From assembly GCF_001426345.1 (NCBI RefSeq), contig NZ_LMEM01000001.1, positions 332,263 through 396,262 of the forward strand: DNA of 64,000 nucleotides, in the 5' to 3' direction. Shown here one piece after another: positions 45,383-53,758 of the stretch (position 1 is its first letter; every line of letters starts with the position of its first letter). The notes beneath the pieces were generated by a model. That model made no database searches and was not told where the DNA came from. It saw only the letters and a list, made by a program, of their open reading frames with translations. Origin of the DNA: Devosia sp. Root436. GTDB lineage: Bacteria; Pseudomonadota; Alphaproteobacteria; Rhizobiales; Devosiaceae. The translations under genes were made by a program, and so were the position numbers.

Positions 45383-45964
45383 TTAGAAGTGGTAGAACAC
45401 GCCAACGGTTGCCTTGGCGCCTTCGAAGAAGGAGTCAGCAGCACCGTCGAAGTCGCCCTGGCCAACGATTTCACCGCGAACGGTGATCGCATCGGTCACG
45501 GCCAGTTCAACACCGCCACCGAGCTGGTACACGCCGGTATTCACGGCACCACGGTTATGGGTGCCGAGACCACCGATGGCATAGACGAGAACCGAATCGG
45601 TCACGACAGCACCAGCGCGCAGGTTAGCGAAGAATTCGCTGCTGTTGGTGGCGCTGCTGTTCCAGAGGTAGTCGCCGGTGACTTCAGCGCCGATCAGGAA
45701 GGGATCGACCGGGATGAAGTTCACGCCGAGGGCAGCGCCGAGCACGCCCGAGGTCGTGTTGACGGGAACGGTAGCATAGGTGCTGGCGTCGGAGCCGGTG
45801 AACTGGCCACCAGCGCGAACGCCTGCATAGAGACCTTCCCAATCGAAACCGGCAGCTTCATAGATCGGCTGCGGGGTGGTCGGGATGATGAGGTCGGCGG
45901 CCTGAGCACCACCAGCGAGCAGCGCGGCAGCAGCCACACCGATAGAAAGCGAACGTACAAACAT
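45383..45964 (-). CDS. Omp25/Omp31-like outer membrane beta-barrel protein
   Basis: A 193-residue exported protein with a clear signal peptide ('SIGVAAAALLAGGAQA', cleavage before ADL) and an eight-stranded barrel pattern ending in aromatic 'VGVFYHF', the outer-membrane insertion signal. 'FDWEGLYAGVRAGGQF' is the hallmark start of the Omp25/31 group ('WtGfYvG'). These proteins are abundant in Hyphomicrobiales and tie the outer membrane to the peptidoglycan or act as small pores. I use ATG 45964 because GGGAGTG lies about 8 bases upstream; another ATG five codons earlier is less well placed. Confidence 0.92.
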   Translation of the reverse strand: MFVRSLSIGVAAAALLAGGAQAADLIIPTTPQPIYEAAGFDWEGLYAGVRAGGQFTGSDASTYATVPVNTTSGVLGAALGVNFIPVDPFLIGAEVTGDYLWNSSATNSSEFFANLRAGAVVTDSVLVYAIGGLGTHNRGAVNTGVYQLGGGVELAVTDAITVRGEIVGQGDFDGAADSFFEGAKATVGVFYHF

Positions 45965-46002
45965 ATCTTGCACTCCCATAGAGTTAACCGTAGTCGACCG
46001 AC

Positions 46003-46031
46003 TAGATGCATCAGGGTAACGCGCGTGACAA
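46003..46031 (-). promoter_or_regulatory. Candidate housekeeping promoter of the Omp25-like gene
   Basis: On the minus strand, TTGTCA (46026-46031) is separated by exactly 17 bp from CATCTA (46003-46008), close to the alphaproteobacterial sigma-70 pattern TTGAC-N17-CTATAT. It lies about 40 bp upstream of the start codon, giving a short leader. Confidence 0.42.
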
Positions 46032-46215
46032 CCCTTTGGTCGCTCAAATTAGGCAATGCGGATAACGCCAGATGACCATTTGAGGGCGGGTGTTGCGCCA
46101 ATGCCGCGCAATTGGCCCAATTTGAGACAAATTTGATCTACTGGGCGGACCGACATGGCGACGAGGTGTCGCAATCTGGACCTGACTGAGTCGTTCCGTC
46201 AAGCGTCTGTCATGG

Positions 46216-46250
46216 CCCAAAATGAAACGGCCCCGCCTGGGGCGGGGCCG
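46216..46250 (-). terminator. Probable terminator of the second Omp25-like gene
   Basis: A perfect 10-bp GC-rich stem (CGGCCCCGCC / GGCGGGGCCG) with a three-base loop at 46228-46250 is followed on the minus strand by TTTCATTTT. It begins 23 bp after the stop codon. Confidence 0.75.
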
Positions 46251-46273
46251 CAATTCCGACGATCGATTCGAAC

Positions 46274-46825
46274 CTAGAAGTGAAAGTTCGCGCCGACGGT
46301 GAACTGATCTTTGGCATTGGTTCCGTCATTGAGCGGGAAGCCGTGCAGATACTGCGCTTCGACGGTGATGCTGTCGGTGACTGCCAGTTCCACGCCGCCG
46401 CCCAGCAGAACGTCCTGCTCATCGGGCGGGCCGAGGTCGATGCCATAGCCGCCGGCCGCGTAAACCAGCACGTCGTCGCTGACCACCAGACCGGCCCGGC
46501 CGAGAATCTGGCCATAGGTGGTTTCGCCGACGCTGCCGCCGGACAGCCCGTGCACCGCGACTTCGGCACCCAGAAGGTAGAAGTCGAACTGGGCATTCAC
46601 GCCCGCCTGGACGCCAAGCCCATATTGCGTGCCGCTGGTATTGCCATTCTGAGCGCCACCATAGACGCCGGCGTAAAAGCCGCTCCAGTCAAAGCCGGGT
46701 TCCTCGTAGACGGGCATCTCGGCGGGGGTGCTGGTGGGGACCGTGATCAGGTCTGCCGCAAAAACGTTGCCCATCGTGATGGTGGTGGCGAGCGCCGCAA
46801 GCGCCATTTTGTTGAACAGACTCAT
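46274..46825 (-). CDS. Second Omp25/Omp31-like outer membrane protein
   Basis: A 183-residue paralogue of the neighbouring outer membrane protein. It has a signal peptide ('MALAALATTITMGNVFA', cut before ADL), the family start 'GFDWSGFYAGVYGGAQ', repeated 'GGGVELAVTDSITVEAQYLH' strands shared with the first copy ('GGGVELAVTDAITVRGEIVG'), and a C-terminal aromatic 'GANFHF'. I chose ATG 46825, with GGAG about 8 bases upstream, over the upstream in-frame ATG at 46900. The shared core suggests an old tandem duplication. Each copy has its own terminator, so they are probably separate transcripts. Confidence 0.92.
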   Translation of the reverse strand: MSLFNKMALAALATTITMGNVFAADLITVPTSTPAEMPVYEEPGFDWSGFYAGVYGGAQNGNTSGTQYGLGVQAGVNAQFDFYLLGAEVAVHGLSGGSVGETTYGQILGRAGLVVSDDVLVYAAGGYGIDLGPPDEQDVLLGGGVELAVTDSITVEAQYLHGFPLNDGTNAKDQFTVGANFHF

Positions 46826-47025
46826 TGCTGTTCTCCTTGCTACTGGACCGTCCGGACTTGATGAACGCGGCGCTCTCGCGCCGGTTCCGCCTTGGGTCAT
46901 GGGGGCTTTTCCCGGAATGCGACCCGATGATTCCGGGTTTCGGGAACAGCCGACAGCACCGGTTTTGCTTGGGTTTGCGGGCGAAAAGCCGTCGCTCAGA
47001 CGGCCAAAATAGGGCAGCGCCGATG

Positions 47026-47059
47026 CGTTGCCGATCGGTCACAGTCTCGATCGGCAACG
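47026..47059. terminator. Hairpin downstream of msrA
   Basis: A perfect 12-bp stem (CGTTGCCGATCG / CGATCGGCAACG) with a 10-base loop lies 15 bp after the msrA stop. No immediate T run follows on the minus strand, so it may end or protect the 3' end of the transcript rather than be a strong intrinsic terminator. Confidence 0.55.
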
Positions 47060-47073
47060 ATATTCGGCGGATG

Positions 47074-47787
47074 CTAGAGCGTGCCTACCAGCACCGGATC
47101 GTCGCGATAGGCATCCGGGAACAGCGCCTTGAGTGCGGCGATCTTGGGCAGGTCGTGAAAGGCGATATAGGGCCAGGTCGGGTTCAGCGTCAGGAAGTCC
47201 TGATGGTATTGCTCGGCCGGATAGAAGGCCTTGAACGGTTCGATCGTGGTGACGATGGGCCCCTCGAAAAGCCCGGTTTCATCGAGCTGGGCGATATAGG
47301 CCCTGGCGATATCGGCCTGCTGGTCATTCACCGGGAAGATGGTCGAACGATACTGCGTGCCGTGGTCGGGGCCCTGGTAGTTGAGCTGGGTCGGGTTGTG
47401 GGCGACCGAGAAATAGATCTGCAGCAGCTTGCCATAGCTCACGACCGAGGGGTCATAGGTGACTTCCACGGTTTCGGCGTGGCCTGTGCTGCCGCTGCCG
47501 GTCTGCTCGTAGGTTGCGGTCTCCGCCGCGCCGCCGGAATAGCCCGAGACGGCGCGGGTAACGCCGGTCACGTGCTGGAACACCCCCTGCACGCCCCAGA
47601 AGCAGCCACCGGCGAAAACAGCCGTGGCCGATGTGCCGGTATCGGCGAGGTCCGTGGCCGGCGCCGGAATCTCGACGGGCGCTTCCTGCGCGGCAGTCGG
47701 CTGATTCCACGGAATGAACGTCAGCGCAGGCAGCACGAGCAGCGCGGCCAGAACGGCACGGCGGCCGGTCGACAAGGAACTGGGCAT
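47074..47787 (-). CDS. msrA: Exported peptide-methionine (S)-S-oxide reductase
   Basis: MsrA reduces methionine-S-sulfoxide in oxidised proteins. The 237-residue protein has the catalytic Cys in 'AVFAGGCFWGVQG', 'VSGYSGG', 'TGHAETVEVTYDP' and 'YRSTIFPVNDQQ', all diagnostic. Unlike the usual cytoplasmic enzyme it has an N-terminal segment 'STGRRAVLAALLVLPALTF' that looks like an export signal with a twin arginine, followed by a linker to residue 60; it probably works in the periplasm. I chose ATG 47787, though an ATG eight codons upstream is possible. No msrB is adjacent. It follows the ABC ATPase gene by 100 bp in the same direction. Confidence 0.93.
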   Translation of the reverse strand: MPSSLSTGRRAVLAALLVLPALTFIPWNQPTAAQEAPVEIPAPATDLADTGTSATAVFAGGCFWGVQGVFQHVTGVTRAVSGYSGGAAETATYEQTGSGSTGHAETVEVTYDPSVVSYGKLLQIYFSVAHNPTQLNYQGPDHGTQYRSTIFPVNDQQADIARAYIAQLDETGLFEGPIVTTIEPFKAFYPAEQYHQDFLTLNPTWPYIAFHDLPKIAALKALFPDAYRDDPVLVGTL

Positions 47788-47887
47788 TTTGCAAAACCTT
47801 GGTTGGAGCAACGTGCTGGTCAGTTCGTCCTATATGCGCCTCCGGTTACAGTGGATCATCCGCATCACGGCGAAATGAAGCATCCTG

Positions 47888-48934
47888 TCAGTTGAGGCGG
47901 CCGCCGGTGGCGGCATCGAACAGATGCAGGGCCTCCAGGTCGGGCCGGAGGTGAACGGTCTCGCCGGGTTTGGCCTTGAGCCGTTCGCGGAAGACGCCGA
48001 TGACAGTGTGTTCGCCGACGGTCATGGTGACCTGCGTTTCCGAGCCCATGGGTTCGACCAGTTTCACGATGGCAGGGATGCCGGTGTCGGCCAGCGACAG
48101 GTGTTCGGGGCGGATGCCATACACGGCATTTGCCGCGGGAGTGAGGCCCGGCGGCAGCGGCAGCGTGGCGCCCGCTGCGACAAAGCCGTCGGGCGTGATC
48201 CGGCCACCGAGCGTGTTCATGGCCGGGGAACCGATGAACCCGGCCACGAACAGGTTGGCCGGGCGATCATAGAGATCGAGCGGCGCGCCGACCTGCTCGA
48301 CCCGGCCCCCATTCATCACCACGATCTTGTCGGCCATGGTCATGGCTTCGACCTGGTCATGGGTGACATAGACGGTGGTGACGCCGAGGCGCTGGTGCAA
48401 TCCCTTGATCTCGCCGCGCATGACGACGCGCAGCTTGGCATCGAGGTTGGACAACGGTTCGTCGAACAGGAAGACCTGCGGATTGCGCACGATGGCCCGC
48501 CCCATGGCGACGCGCTGGCGCTGGCCGCCGGAAAGCTGGCGCGGATAGCGGTCGAGCAGCGGCCTGAGGCCCAGAATGTCGGCCGCCCAGTTCACCCGCT
48601 CCGATATCTCGGCCTTGCTGGCACCACGATGCTCCAGCGAGAAGCCCATATTGGCGGCGACCGTCATATGCGGATAGAGCGCATAGTTCTGAAACACCAT
48701 GGCAATGTCGCGATCCTTGGGCTCAAGGTCGTTGACGACCCGACTGCCGATGGAAATGTCGCCGCCGGTGATGGTTTCGAGGCCGGCAATCATGCGCAGC
48801 AAAGTGGATTTGCCGCAGCCGGACGGGCCGACAAGCACCACGAACTCGCCATCGGCTATGTCGATGTCGATGCCATGCAGTACCGGCGTCGTGCCGTAGC
48901 TCTTGGTGATGGATTTGAGGGTAACGGGAGCCAT
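47888..48934 (-). CDS. Carbohydrate ABC transporter ATP-binding protein (UgpC/MalK type)
   Basis: ATPase of a CUT1-type sugar importer. The 348-residue protein shows Walker A '[18 protein letters not shown]', Q-loop '[13 protein letters not shown]', signature '[18 protein letters not shown]', Walker B '[16 protein letters not shown]' and switch His in '[13 protein letters not shown]'. The C-terminal part (about 235-348) is the OB-fold regulatory domain of the MalK/UgpC group ('[10 protein letters not shown]'). It is the last gene of the LacI-controlled operon. The real substrate cannot be read from the ATPase, which may be shared. Confidence 0.95.
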   Translation of the reverse strand: MAPVTLKSITKSYGTTPVLHGIDIDIADGEFVVLVGPSGCGKSTLLRMIAGLETITGGDISIGSRVVNDLEPKDRDIAMVFQNYALYPHMTVAANMGFSLEHRGASKAEISERVNWAADILGLRPLLDRYPRQLSGGQRQRVAMGRAIVRNPQVFLFDEPLSNLDAKLRVVMRGEIKGLHQRLGVTTVYVTHDQVEAMTMADKIVVMNGGRVEQVGAPLDLYDRPANLFVAGFIGSPAMNTLGGRITPDGFVAAGATLPLPPGLTPAANAVYGIRPEHLSLADTGIPAIVKLVEPMGSETQVTMTVGEHTVIGVFRERLKAKPGETVHLRPDLEALHLFDAATGGRLN

Positions 48935-48938
48935 GAAG

Positions 48939-49781
48939 TCAGCCTTTCAGCCCGGTATGGGCCAGCCCTTCGACGAACTGCTTCTGCGCCACGATGAAGA
49001 CCAGCAGGACCGGAATGGCCGTCATGGTCGCGGCGGCAAGCTGGATGTTCCACATGGCCCCGCCATAGGCGTCGGTGAACTGGGTGAGCGCCTGCGGCAG
49101 GGTGAACATCTGCGTCGAGGAGAGGAATACGATGGGTTCGAGATAGAGATTCCAGGAATGGAGGAAGGTGAAGATAGCCACGGCGCCCAGCGCCGGCTTG
49201 GCCAGCGGCAGGGCAATGAGCCAGAAAATCTTGAAGCGCCCCAGGCCATCGACCCGCGCCGCCTCTTCCAGCTCGCCCGGCAGGGCGATGAAGAACTGGC
49301 GCATGACGAAGGTCGCAAAGACCGAAGGGGCGCCAAAGATGGGAACGAGGATCAGCGGCCAGTGGGTGTTGATCATCCCCCATTTGAGGAACATCTGGAA
49401 CAGCGGCACGATGGTCACTTCCGACGGGATCAGCAGGCCCAGCAGCACGATCATGAAGATGGCATTGCTGAAGGGGAATTTGATCCGCGCGAAAGCATAG
49501 CCGGCCATTGACGACACGATCATGGTGCCGATGGTGACGAGGGCGGCGATATAGGCCGAGTTCCAATATTGCCGGGCAAAGGGCTGCAGCTCGAACACCC
49601 TGGCATAGGTGGTGAAATCGAAGCGGCGCGGCCACAGGTCGGGCGGAAAGGCGAAGATGTCGCTGATCGGCTTCACCGACGAAGTGAGCATCCACCACGT
49701 CGGGAAGACAAAGGGGATGAGCAGCACGCACATCAGCCCATAGAGCGCGACTTTCATGCGGGGAGAGAGATCAGTTTTCAT
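48939..49781 (-). CDS. Carbohydrate ABC transporter permease (MalG/UgpE type)
   Basis: One of two inner-membrane permeases of the importer. The 280-residue protein has six hydrophobic segments and the ATPase-contact loop '[20 protein letters not shown]', the EAA motif of CUT1 permeases with its family-typical 'EAA-x3-G-x9-I-x-LP' pattern. The N-terminus '[17 protein letters not shown]' is typical of MalG-like proteins. Its start overlaps the upstream permease stop by 11 bp and its stop lies 4 bp before the ATPase gene, so the three are tightly coupled. Confidence 0.93.
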   Translation of the reverse strand: MKTDLSPRMKVALYGLMCVLLIPFVFPTWWMLTSSVKPISDIFAFPPDLWPRRFDFTTYARVFELQPFARQYWNSAYIAALVTIGTMIVSSMAGYAFARIKFPFSNAIFMIVLLGLLIPSEVTIVPLFQMFLKWGMINTHWPLILVPIFGAPSVFATFVMRQFFIALPGELEEAARVDGLGRFKIFWLIALPLAKPALGAVAIFTFLHSWNLYLEPIVFLSSTQMFTLPQALTQFTDAYGGAMWNIQLAAATMTAIPVLLVFIVAQKQFVEGLAHTGLKG

Positions 49782-50691
49782 AGAAGACGATCCGCTTGCG
49801 CATCTGCCACTGGACGAAGGTGAGCAGCGCGACGATGACGAAGAGCAGGATCGACAGCGTCGAGCCGTAGCCGAAGAAGTGGAACTGGAAGGCCTGCTGG
49901 TAGAGGTAGTAGACCAGCACGGTCGTCGTCATGCCGGGGCCGCCCTGGGTCAGCACAGCGATCTGCGCAAACACCTGGAGCGAGCCGACAATGGTGATGA
50001 TCGAGGTCAGCAGGATGGTAGGCGAGATCAGCGGCAGGGTGATACGGCGGAACTGCTTGAAGCGCCCTGCCCCATCGACCCGCGCGGCCTCGTAGAGCTC
50101 CTTGGGCACGCCTTGCAGCGCGGCGAGAAACAGGATCATGTTGAGCCCGACATTCTTGAACACCTGCACGACGACGACCGAAATCATCGCGGTGGCCGGG
50201 GTGCGCAGCCAGTTGGGGCCTTCGACGCCGATCAATTGCAGCAGGCCGTTGATGCCGCCATTGTTCTGCAGCAGGAAGCTCCAGACGATGGTCCAGGCGA
50301 CGAGGGACACGACGACTGGCGAGAAGAACAGCGTGCGAAAGACGGTGATGCCCTTGAGTTTCTGGTCGAGCAGCACGGCCAGCAGCAGGGCCAGGCTCAT
50401 GTTGAGGATCACCAGGCCCGCCGAGAAGATGGCCGAGGACAAAAGGACCTGTGGCAGCGCCTTGTCGGCAAGCAGCATCTGATAATTGGCGGCGCCGACA
50501 AAGTTGAACGTATTGGCCAGCACGTTCCATTCGTGCAGCGAATAGTAGAAAACCAGGCCCAGTGGGAACAAGACAAAGGTGACGATGCCGATGAGCTGCG
50601 GCGCGATGAACAGATAGCCCGCAGCGGCATCGCGGCGCTCTATGGTCCAGAACGGACGCTTTCTTCGTGGGGTGCCTGCCGCGATAGTCAT
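49771..50691 (-). CDS. Carbohydrate ABC transporter permease (MalF/UgpA type)
   Basis: Second inner-membrane permease of the importer. The 306-residue protein begins with a basic segment ('TPRRKRPFWTIERRDAAAGY') and has six hydrophobic segments; the ATPase-contact EAA loop is 'YEAARVDGAGRFKQFRRITL', followed by 'ISPTILLTSIITIVGSLQVF'. It is separated from the binding protein gene by 159 bp that contain a palindromic repeat, the only large gap in the operon. That spacing may lower permease expression relative to the binding protein. Confidence 0.93.
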   Translation of the reverse strand: MTIAAGTPRRKRPFWTIERRDAAAGYLFIAPQLIGIVTFVLFPLGLVFYYSLHEWNVLANTFNFVGAANYQMLLADKALPQVLLSSAIFSAGLVILNMSLALLLAVLLDQKLKGITVFRTLFFSPVVVSLVAWTIVWSFLLQNNGGINGLLQLIGVEGPNWLRTPATAMISVVVVQVFKNVGLNMILFLAALQGVPKELYEAARVDGAGRFKQFRRITLPLISPTILLTSIITIVGSLQVFAQIAVLTQGGPGMTTTVLVYYLYQQAFQFHFFGYGSTLSILLFVIVALLTFVQWQMRKRIVFYEN

Positions 50692-50720
50692 GGGTTCGTC
50701 CTGGGTTGAGTGACGCCCAC

Positions 50721-50821
50721 AATGTCATTCCGGCGAAGGCCGAATCCATCCTGAGATGATTCCACACTTGGTGAGCGTTGGTCGATCTCAGGATGGACCC
50801 CGGCCTTCGCCGGGGTGACAT
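50721..50821. repeat. Paired palindromic intergenic repeat, family A copy 3
   Basis: The arms at 50721-50755 and 50787-50821 are reverse complements except for small changes, with outer GTCAT/ATGTCA-like ends and nested CGGCGAAGGCCG-type cores, as in copies 1 and 2. This copy lies inside an operon, between the binding protein and the first permease gene, where a strong mRNA hairpin could stabilise the upstream part. Confidence 0.85.
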
Positions 50822-50850
50822 CGAGCTTGGGGTGGAATCGCGATCCCGAC

Positions 50851-52119
50851 CTACCGCGCCAGCAACGGGCCGACGCTGTCGCAGACCGATTGCAGTACGG
50901 CCGGGATATCCGCATCGGCAACCCAGAGGCTGTCGAGGGACGAACGGACGGTCTGTTGGATCTGGGCGAAGTTGGTATGACCCGGCAGCACGGTGCCGGT
51001 GGAGATGCCATCAATCACCACATTGTCGATCTGCTCGGCGGAGAGCAGAGGATTGGTCGAGGCCAGCGTTTCGGCGTTGAGCAGGCTGGCGCGGGCCGGC
51101 GGGAAGAACTGGGCCAGCTTCTGGCTGTTTTCCGGGTTGGTCATATAGGCCAGGAATTCGACGGCCGTAGCGGCATTGGGGCTGGCAGCAAAGGCGCCAA
51201 CGCCGGCCTGACCGACAACGGCGTAGTTGCCGACCGGACCAGCGGGCAGAGGCACCAGATCCCAATCGAACGGGTTTTCCTTGGGCAGCAGCGAGGCGCG
51301 GCTGATCTGGGTGATGGTCATGCCGGTTTCGCCGGCAAAGAAGTCGATATCCTCGCCCGGTCCGGGCATGGCCTTGTCGACGAAGATCGCCTTGTGGATG
51401 GCGGTCATGGCATCGATCATTGCCGGGTCCGTGAAGGTGCAGGTCTTGCCATCGGGCGACCACGGGGAGGCGCCCCAGCCGTTCCAGATCGAGGCCATGT
51501 TCTGCCAGACCTGATACTTGAAATCGCGCAGGACGAGGCCGGTCTTGCCGGACTGGCCGACGGTGGCCGCCGTGGCAAAGGCATTGTCCCAGGTCCAGGC
51601 GCCCTCGGCGATCAGTTCGGCCGGGGTCTTGGCGCCGGCGGCCTTGATGACGTCATTGTTGACGAAGATGGCGAAGGGCGAGGTCGAGAAGGGATAGGCG
51701 TAGAGCTGACCGTCCTTTGTCCAGAGCGCGGTGGCCTGCTCGCTGACATCGGCAATGTCATAGCCCTCGGTGGCTTTGAAGGCGTCGGTCAGCGGGGCAA
51801 GCGCGCCGGAATTGACGAAATCGGCGGCGGTGGTTTCGAGAATCCAGGCCAGGTCCGGCGGATTGCCACCGGCGATCTGGGTGGTGAGCGTCGTGGTATA
51901 GCTGTCGAACGGCAGCGGCTCGAAGCTGACCGTCACATTGGGGTGGGTCGCCTTGAAGCCTTCGGCGATCTCGTTGAACATGGCCAGATGCGCCTCGTTG
52001 GCGCTCCAGATGGTCATGCGCAGGTTGACCGCGTCCTGGGCCCAAACGGTACCGGACCAGGCCAGGGGCAGCAGGATTCCGGCGATGGCCGCCGAGGCTT
52101 TGAGTTGGGTGATCTTCAT
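50851..52119 (-). CDS. Carbohydrate ABC transporter substrate-binding protein
   Basis: Periplasmic receptor of the importer, family 1 (MalE/UgpB-like). The 422-residue protein has a signal peptide ('ASAAIAGILLPLAWSGTVWA', cleavage near AQ-DA), then the family pattern 'EIAEGFKATHPNVTVSFEPL' and 'IAGGNPPDLAWILETTAAD', and later 'VEFLAYMTNPENSQKLAQF'. Many tryptophan and aromatic residues are compatible with a sugar ligand, but the substrate is unknown. ATG 52119 has AGGAGGA about 9 bases upstream, so the open frame beyond it is not used. The only cysteines are a few in the body; no lipobox is seen. Confidence 0.94.
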   Translation of the reverse strand: MKITQLKASAAIAGILLPLAWSGTVWAQDAVNLRMTIWSANEAHLAMFNEIAEGFKATHPNVTVSFEPLPFDSYTTTLTTQIAGGNPPDLAWILETTAADFVNSGALAPLTDAFKATEGYDIADVSEQATALWTKDGQLYAYPFSTSPFAIFVNNDVIKAAGAKTPAELIAEGAWTWDNAFATAATVGQSGKTGLVLRDFKYQVWQNMASIWNGWGASPWSPDGKTCTFTDPAMIDAMTAIHKAIFVDKAMPGPGEDIDFFAGETGMTITQISRASLLPKENPFDWDLVPLPAGPVGNYAVVGQAGVGAFAASPNAATAVEFLAYMTNPENSQKLAQFFPPARASLLNAETLASTNPLLSAEQIDNVVIDGISTGTVLPGHTNFAQIQQTVRSSLDSLWVADADIPAVLQSVCDSVGPLLAR

Positions 52120-52144
52120 TTGTTTGTTCCTCCTGTTGGGTCGT

Positions 52145-53758
52145 TCAATATCCGCGCACGTCGGGCCAGTGGATTTCGATCCCCTCGCCATGGAGACGTG
52201 CCTGGAAGTCGGTGAGCCGGGCCTGGTTTTCCTGCACCTGATGCGGTGTGAGCCCGTGGTTGAGACAGTGCGCGGCGAGCAGGCCGGCGACTTCGCCGAC
52301 ATTCCACTCGACCGGATGCAGCCGGTAGCAGCCGTTGGTGATGTGGGTGGTGCCGATATTCTTGCCGGCCGGCAGCAGGTTCTTCACCCGGCGCGGCAGC
52401 AAGGCGCCGAGCGGGATTTCAAAGGGCGCCGATTCCACATCGACATAGTTGTCGCCGCCCGTCGAAGGGTGGAGATCGATGCGGTACATGCCGACGCCGA
52501 TGCTGTCGCGATATTGCTTGGACAGGGCGTTGCCGTGGACGGCCATCGACACATCTTGCTCGACGATGCGGGTGACGGGCAGGATGCGGCGGCTTTCGCG
52601 GATATAGGGCGCCATGGCAAGGCCATGATCGGTGCCGGTGATGTCGCCGCGCAGGCGCAGGCCGGGAAAGCCGACGCCGCCATCGACGCGCGGGGCCTCG
52701 GTCTGCAGCCAGTAGAAGACCGAATATGACAAATCTGTCGCCGCCTTGAGATGGCGCGCCTTCTCGTCCTCGGACACATCGATGATGGTGTGTTCCATAT
52801 AGTCGATCATCGGCCAGTTCACGAGGCAGATGTCCGAGCCATAGGCGCCAGGCACGAAGTTGCGGCGGGCGGCGATGCGGCGGAAGGTCCAGAGGTTCCC
52901 GTCGCCTGGATTGCGGCGCTGATCGGCATCGACCTGCAGTGGATCGTCGTCCGGATTGGGGGTGAAGCTGCGCTCGACAATCTCGAGCGTGCGCGGATGC
53001 GGCGCCTTGAAGCCGAGCAGCGGACCGCCCCAGAATTCGGGCTGGTACTGGCGCCAGAAGTCATAATTGTCCGGCTTGTCGATCGTCTGGTCGCCATCGA
53101 CATGGTCGATGGCAAAACACACCGAGACAGCCTGCACATTGTCGGGCTGGGCAATGGCGGGGGCGCTGGGCTCTCCGGTGTCGGACTGGGCTTCGAAGCC
53201 CTTGGCATATTCGGTTGAGGTCAGCGGCAGCAGGTCGCCGAGTTCGGTGGCGTCCACCATATAGTGGGCGGAAACCTCGATACGCTCGCCGCTGTCGCGA
53301 TGCTGCAGGGTGATCGAGCGGACGGTGTCGCCATCGATATCGGCGGCCACGGGCCGGTAGGGCTGCAGGACCCTGAGCTGGCCGCCGCCGCGCCAGGGCG
53401 CCAGCATGGCCTCGATGACGGCGACGCCGACGCGCGGCTCGGCGCAGAGGCGGCTGACCCAGCCGGCGCCGGGATTGAGATCGCCCCAGGCACGGCTTTC
53501 CGCCGTCAGCGGATAGTGGTCGCGATAGTATTGGCGGATGCCGTTGCGCAACTGGCGATAGGTGCGGGTAACGCCGAACTGCTCGACCCAGCTGTGCTCG
53601 TCGGGCGGCACGGCCTGGCTGGTGAGTTGGCCGCCCAGCCAGTCATATTCCTCGCTCATGATGACGGTACGGCCCGAGCGCAGGGCGCCGAGCGCGGCGG
53701 CAACGCCGCCTAGTCCGCCGCCAGTGATGAGGATATCGGCGCGCAATTCTTTGGTCAT
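52145..53758 (-). CDS. FAD-dependent oxidoreductase (PF12831-like)
   Basis: A 537-residue flavoprotein whose N-terminus 'ADILITGGGLGGVAAALGAL' is the FAD-binding Rossmann loop, followed by 'GRTVIMSEEYDWLGGQLTSQ' (the GGQ motif seen in PF12831 proteins) and later 'MVDATELGDLLPL' and 'KNLLPAGKNIGTTHITNGCY', which are typical of this family. The dehydrogenase substrate is unknown; enzymes of this class are often encoded with sugar or polyol transporters. It overlaps the lacI-type regulator stop (ATGA) and lies 25 bp before the binding protein gene, so uptake and oxidation of the same compound are likely linked. Confidence 0.88.
   Translation of the reverse strand: MTKELRADILITGGGLGGVAAALGALRSGRTVIMSEEYDWLGGQLTSQAVPPDEHSWVEQFGVTRTYRQLRNGIRQYYRDHYPLTAESRAWGDLNPGAGWVSRLCAEPRVGVAVIEAMLAPWRGGGQLRVLQPYRPVAADIDGDTVRSITLQHRDSGERIEVSAHYMVDATELGDLLPLTSTEYAKGFEAQSDTGEPSAPAIAQPDNVQAVSVCFAIDHVDGDQTIDKPDNYDFWRQYQPEFWGGPLLGFKAPHPRTLEIVERSFTPNPDDDPLQVDADQRRNPGDGNLWTFRRIAARRNFVPGAYGSDICLVNWPMIDYMEHTIIDVSEDEKARHLKAATDLSYSVFYWLQTEAPRVDGGVGFPGLRLRGDITGTDHGLAMAPYIRESRRILPVTRIVEQDVSMAVHGNALSKQYRDSIGVGMYRIDLHPSTGGDNYVDVESAPFEIPLGALLPRRVKNLLPAGKNIGTTHITNGCYRLHPVEWNVGEVAGLLAAHCLNHGLTPHQVQENQARLTDFQARLHGEGIEIHWPDVRGY

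Noticed and set aside
46826..46900. Longer N-terminus for the second Omp25-like protein
   Set aside because: The ATG at 46900 would place 25 non-hydrophobic residues before the signal peptide; 46825 has a ribosome-binding site.
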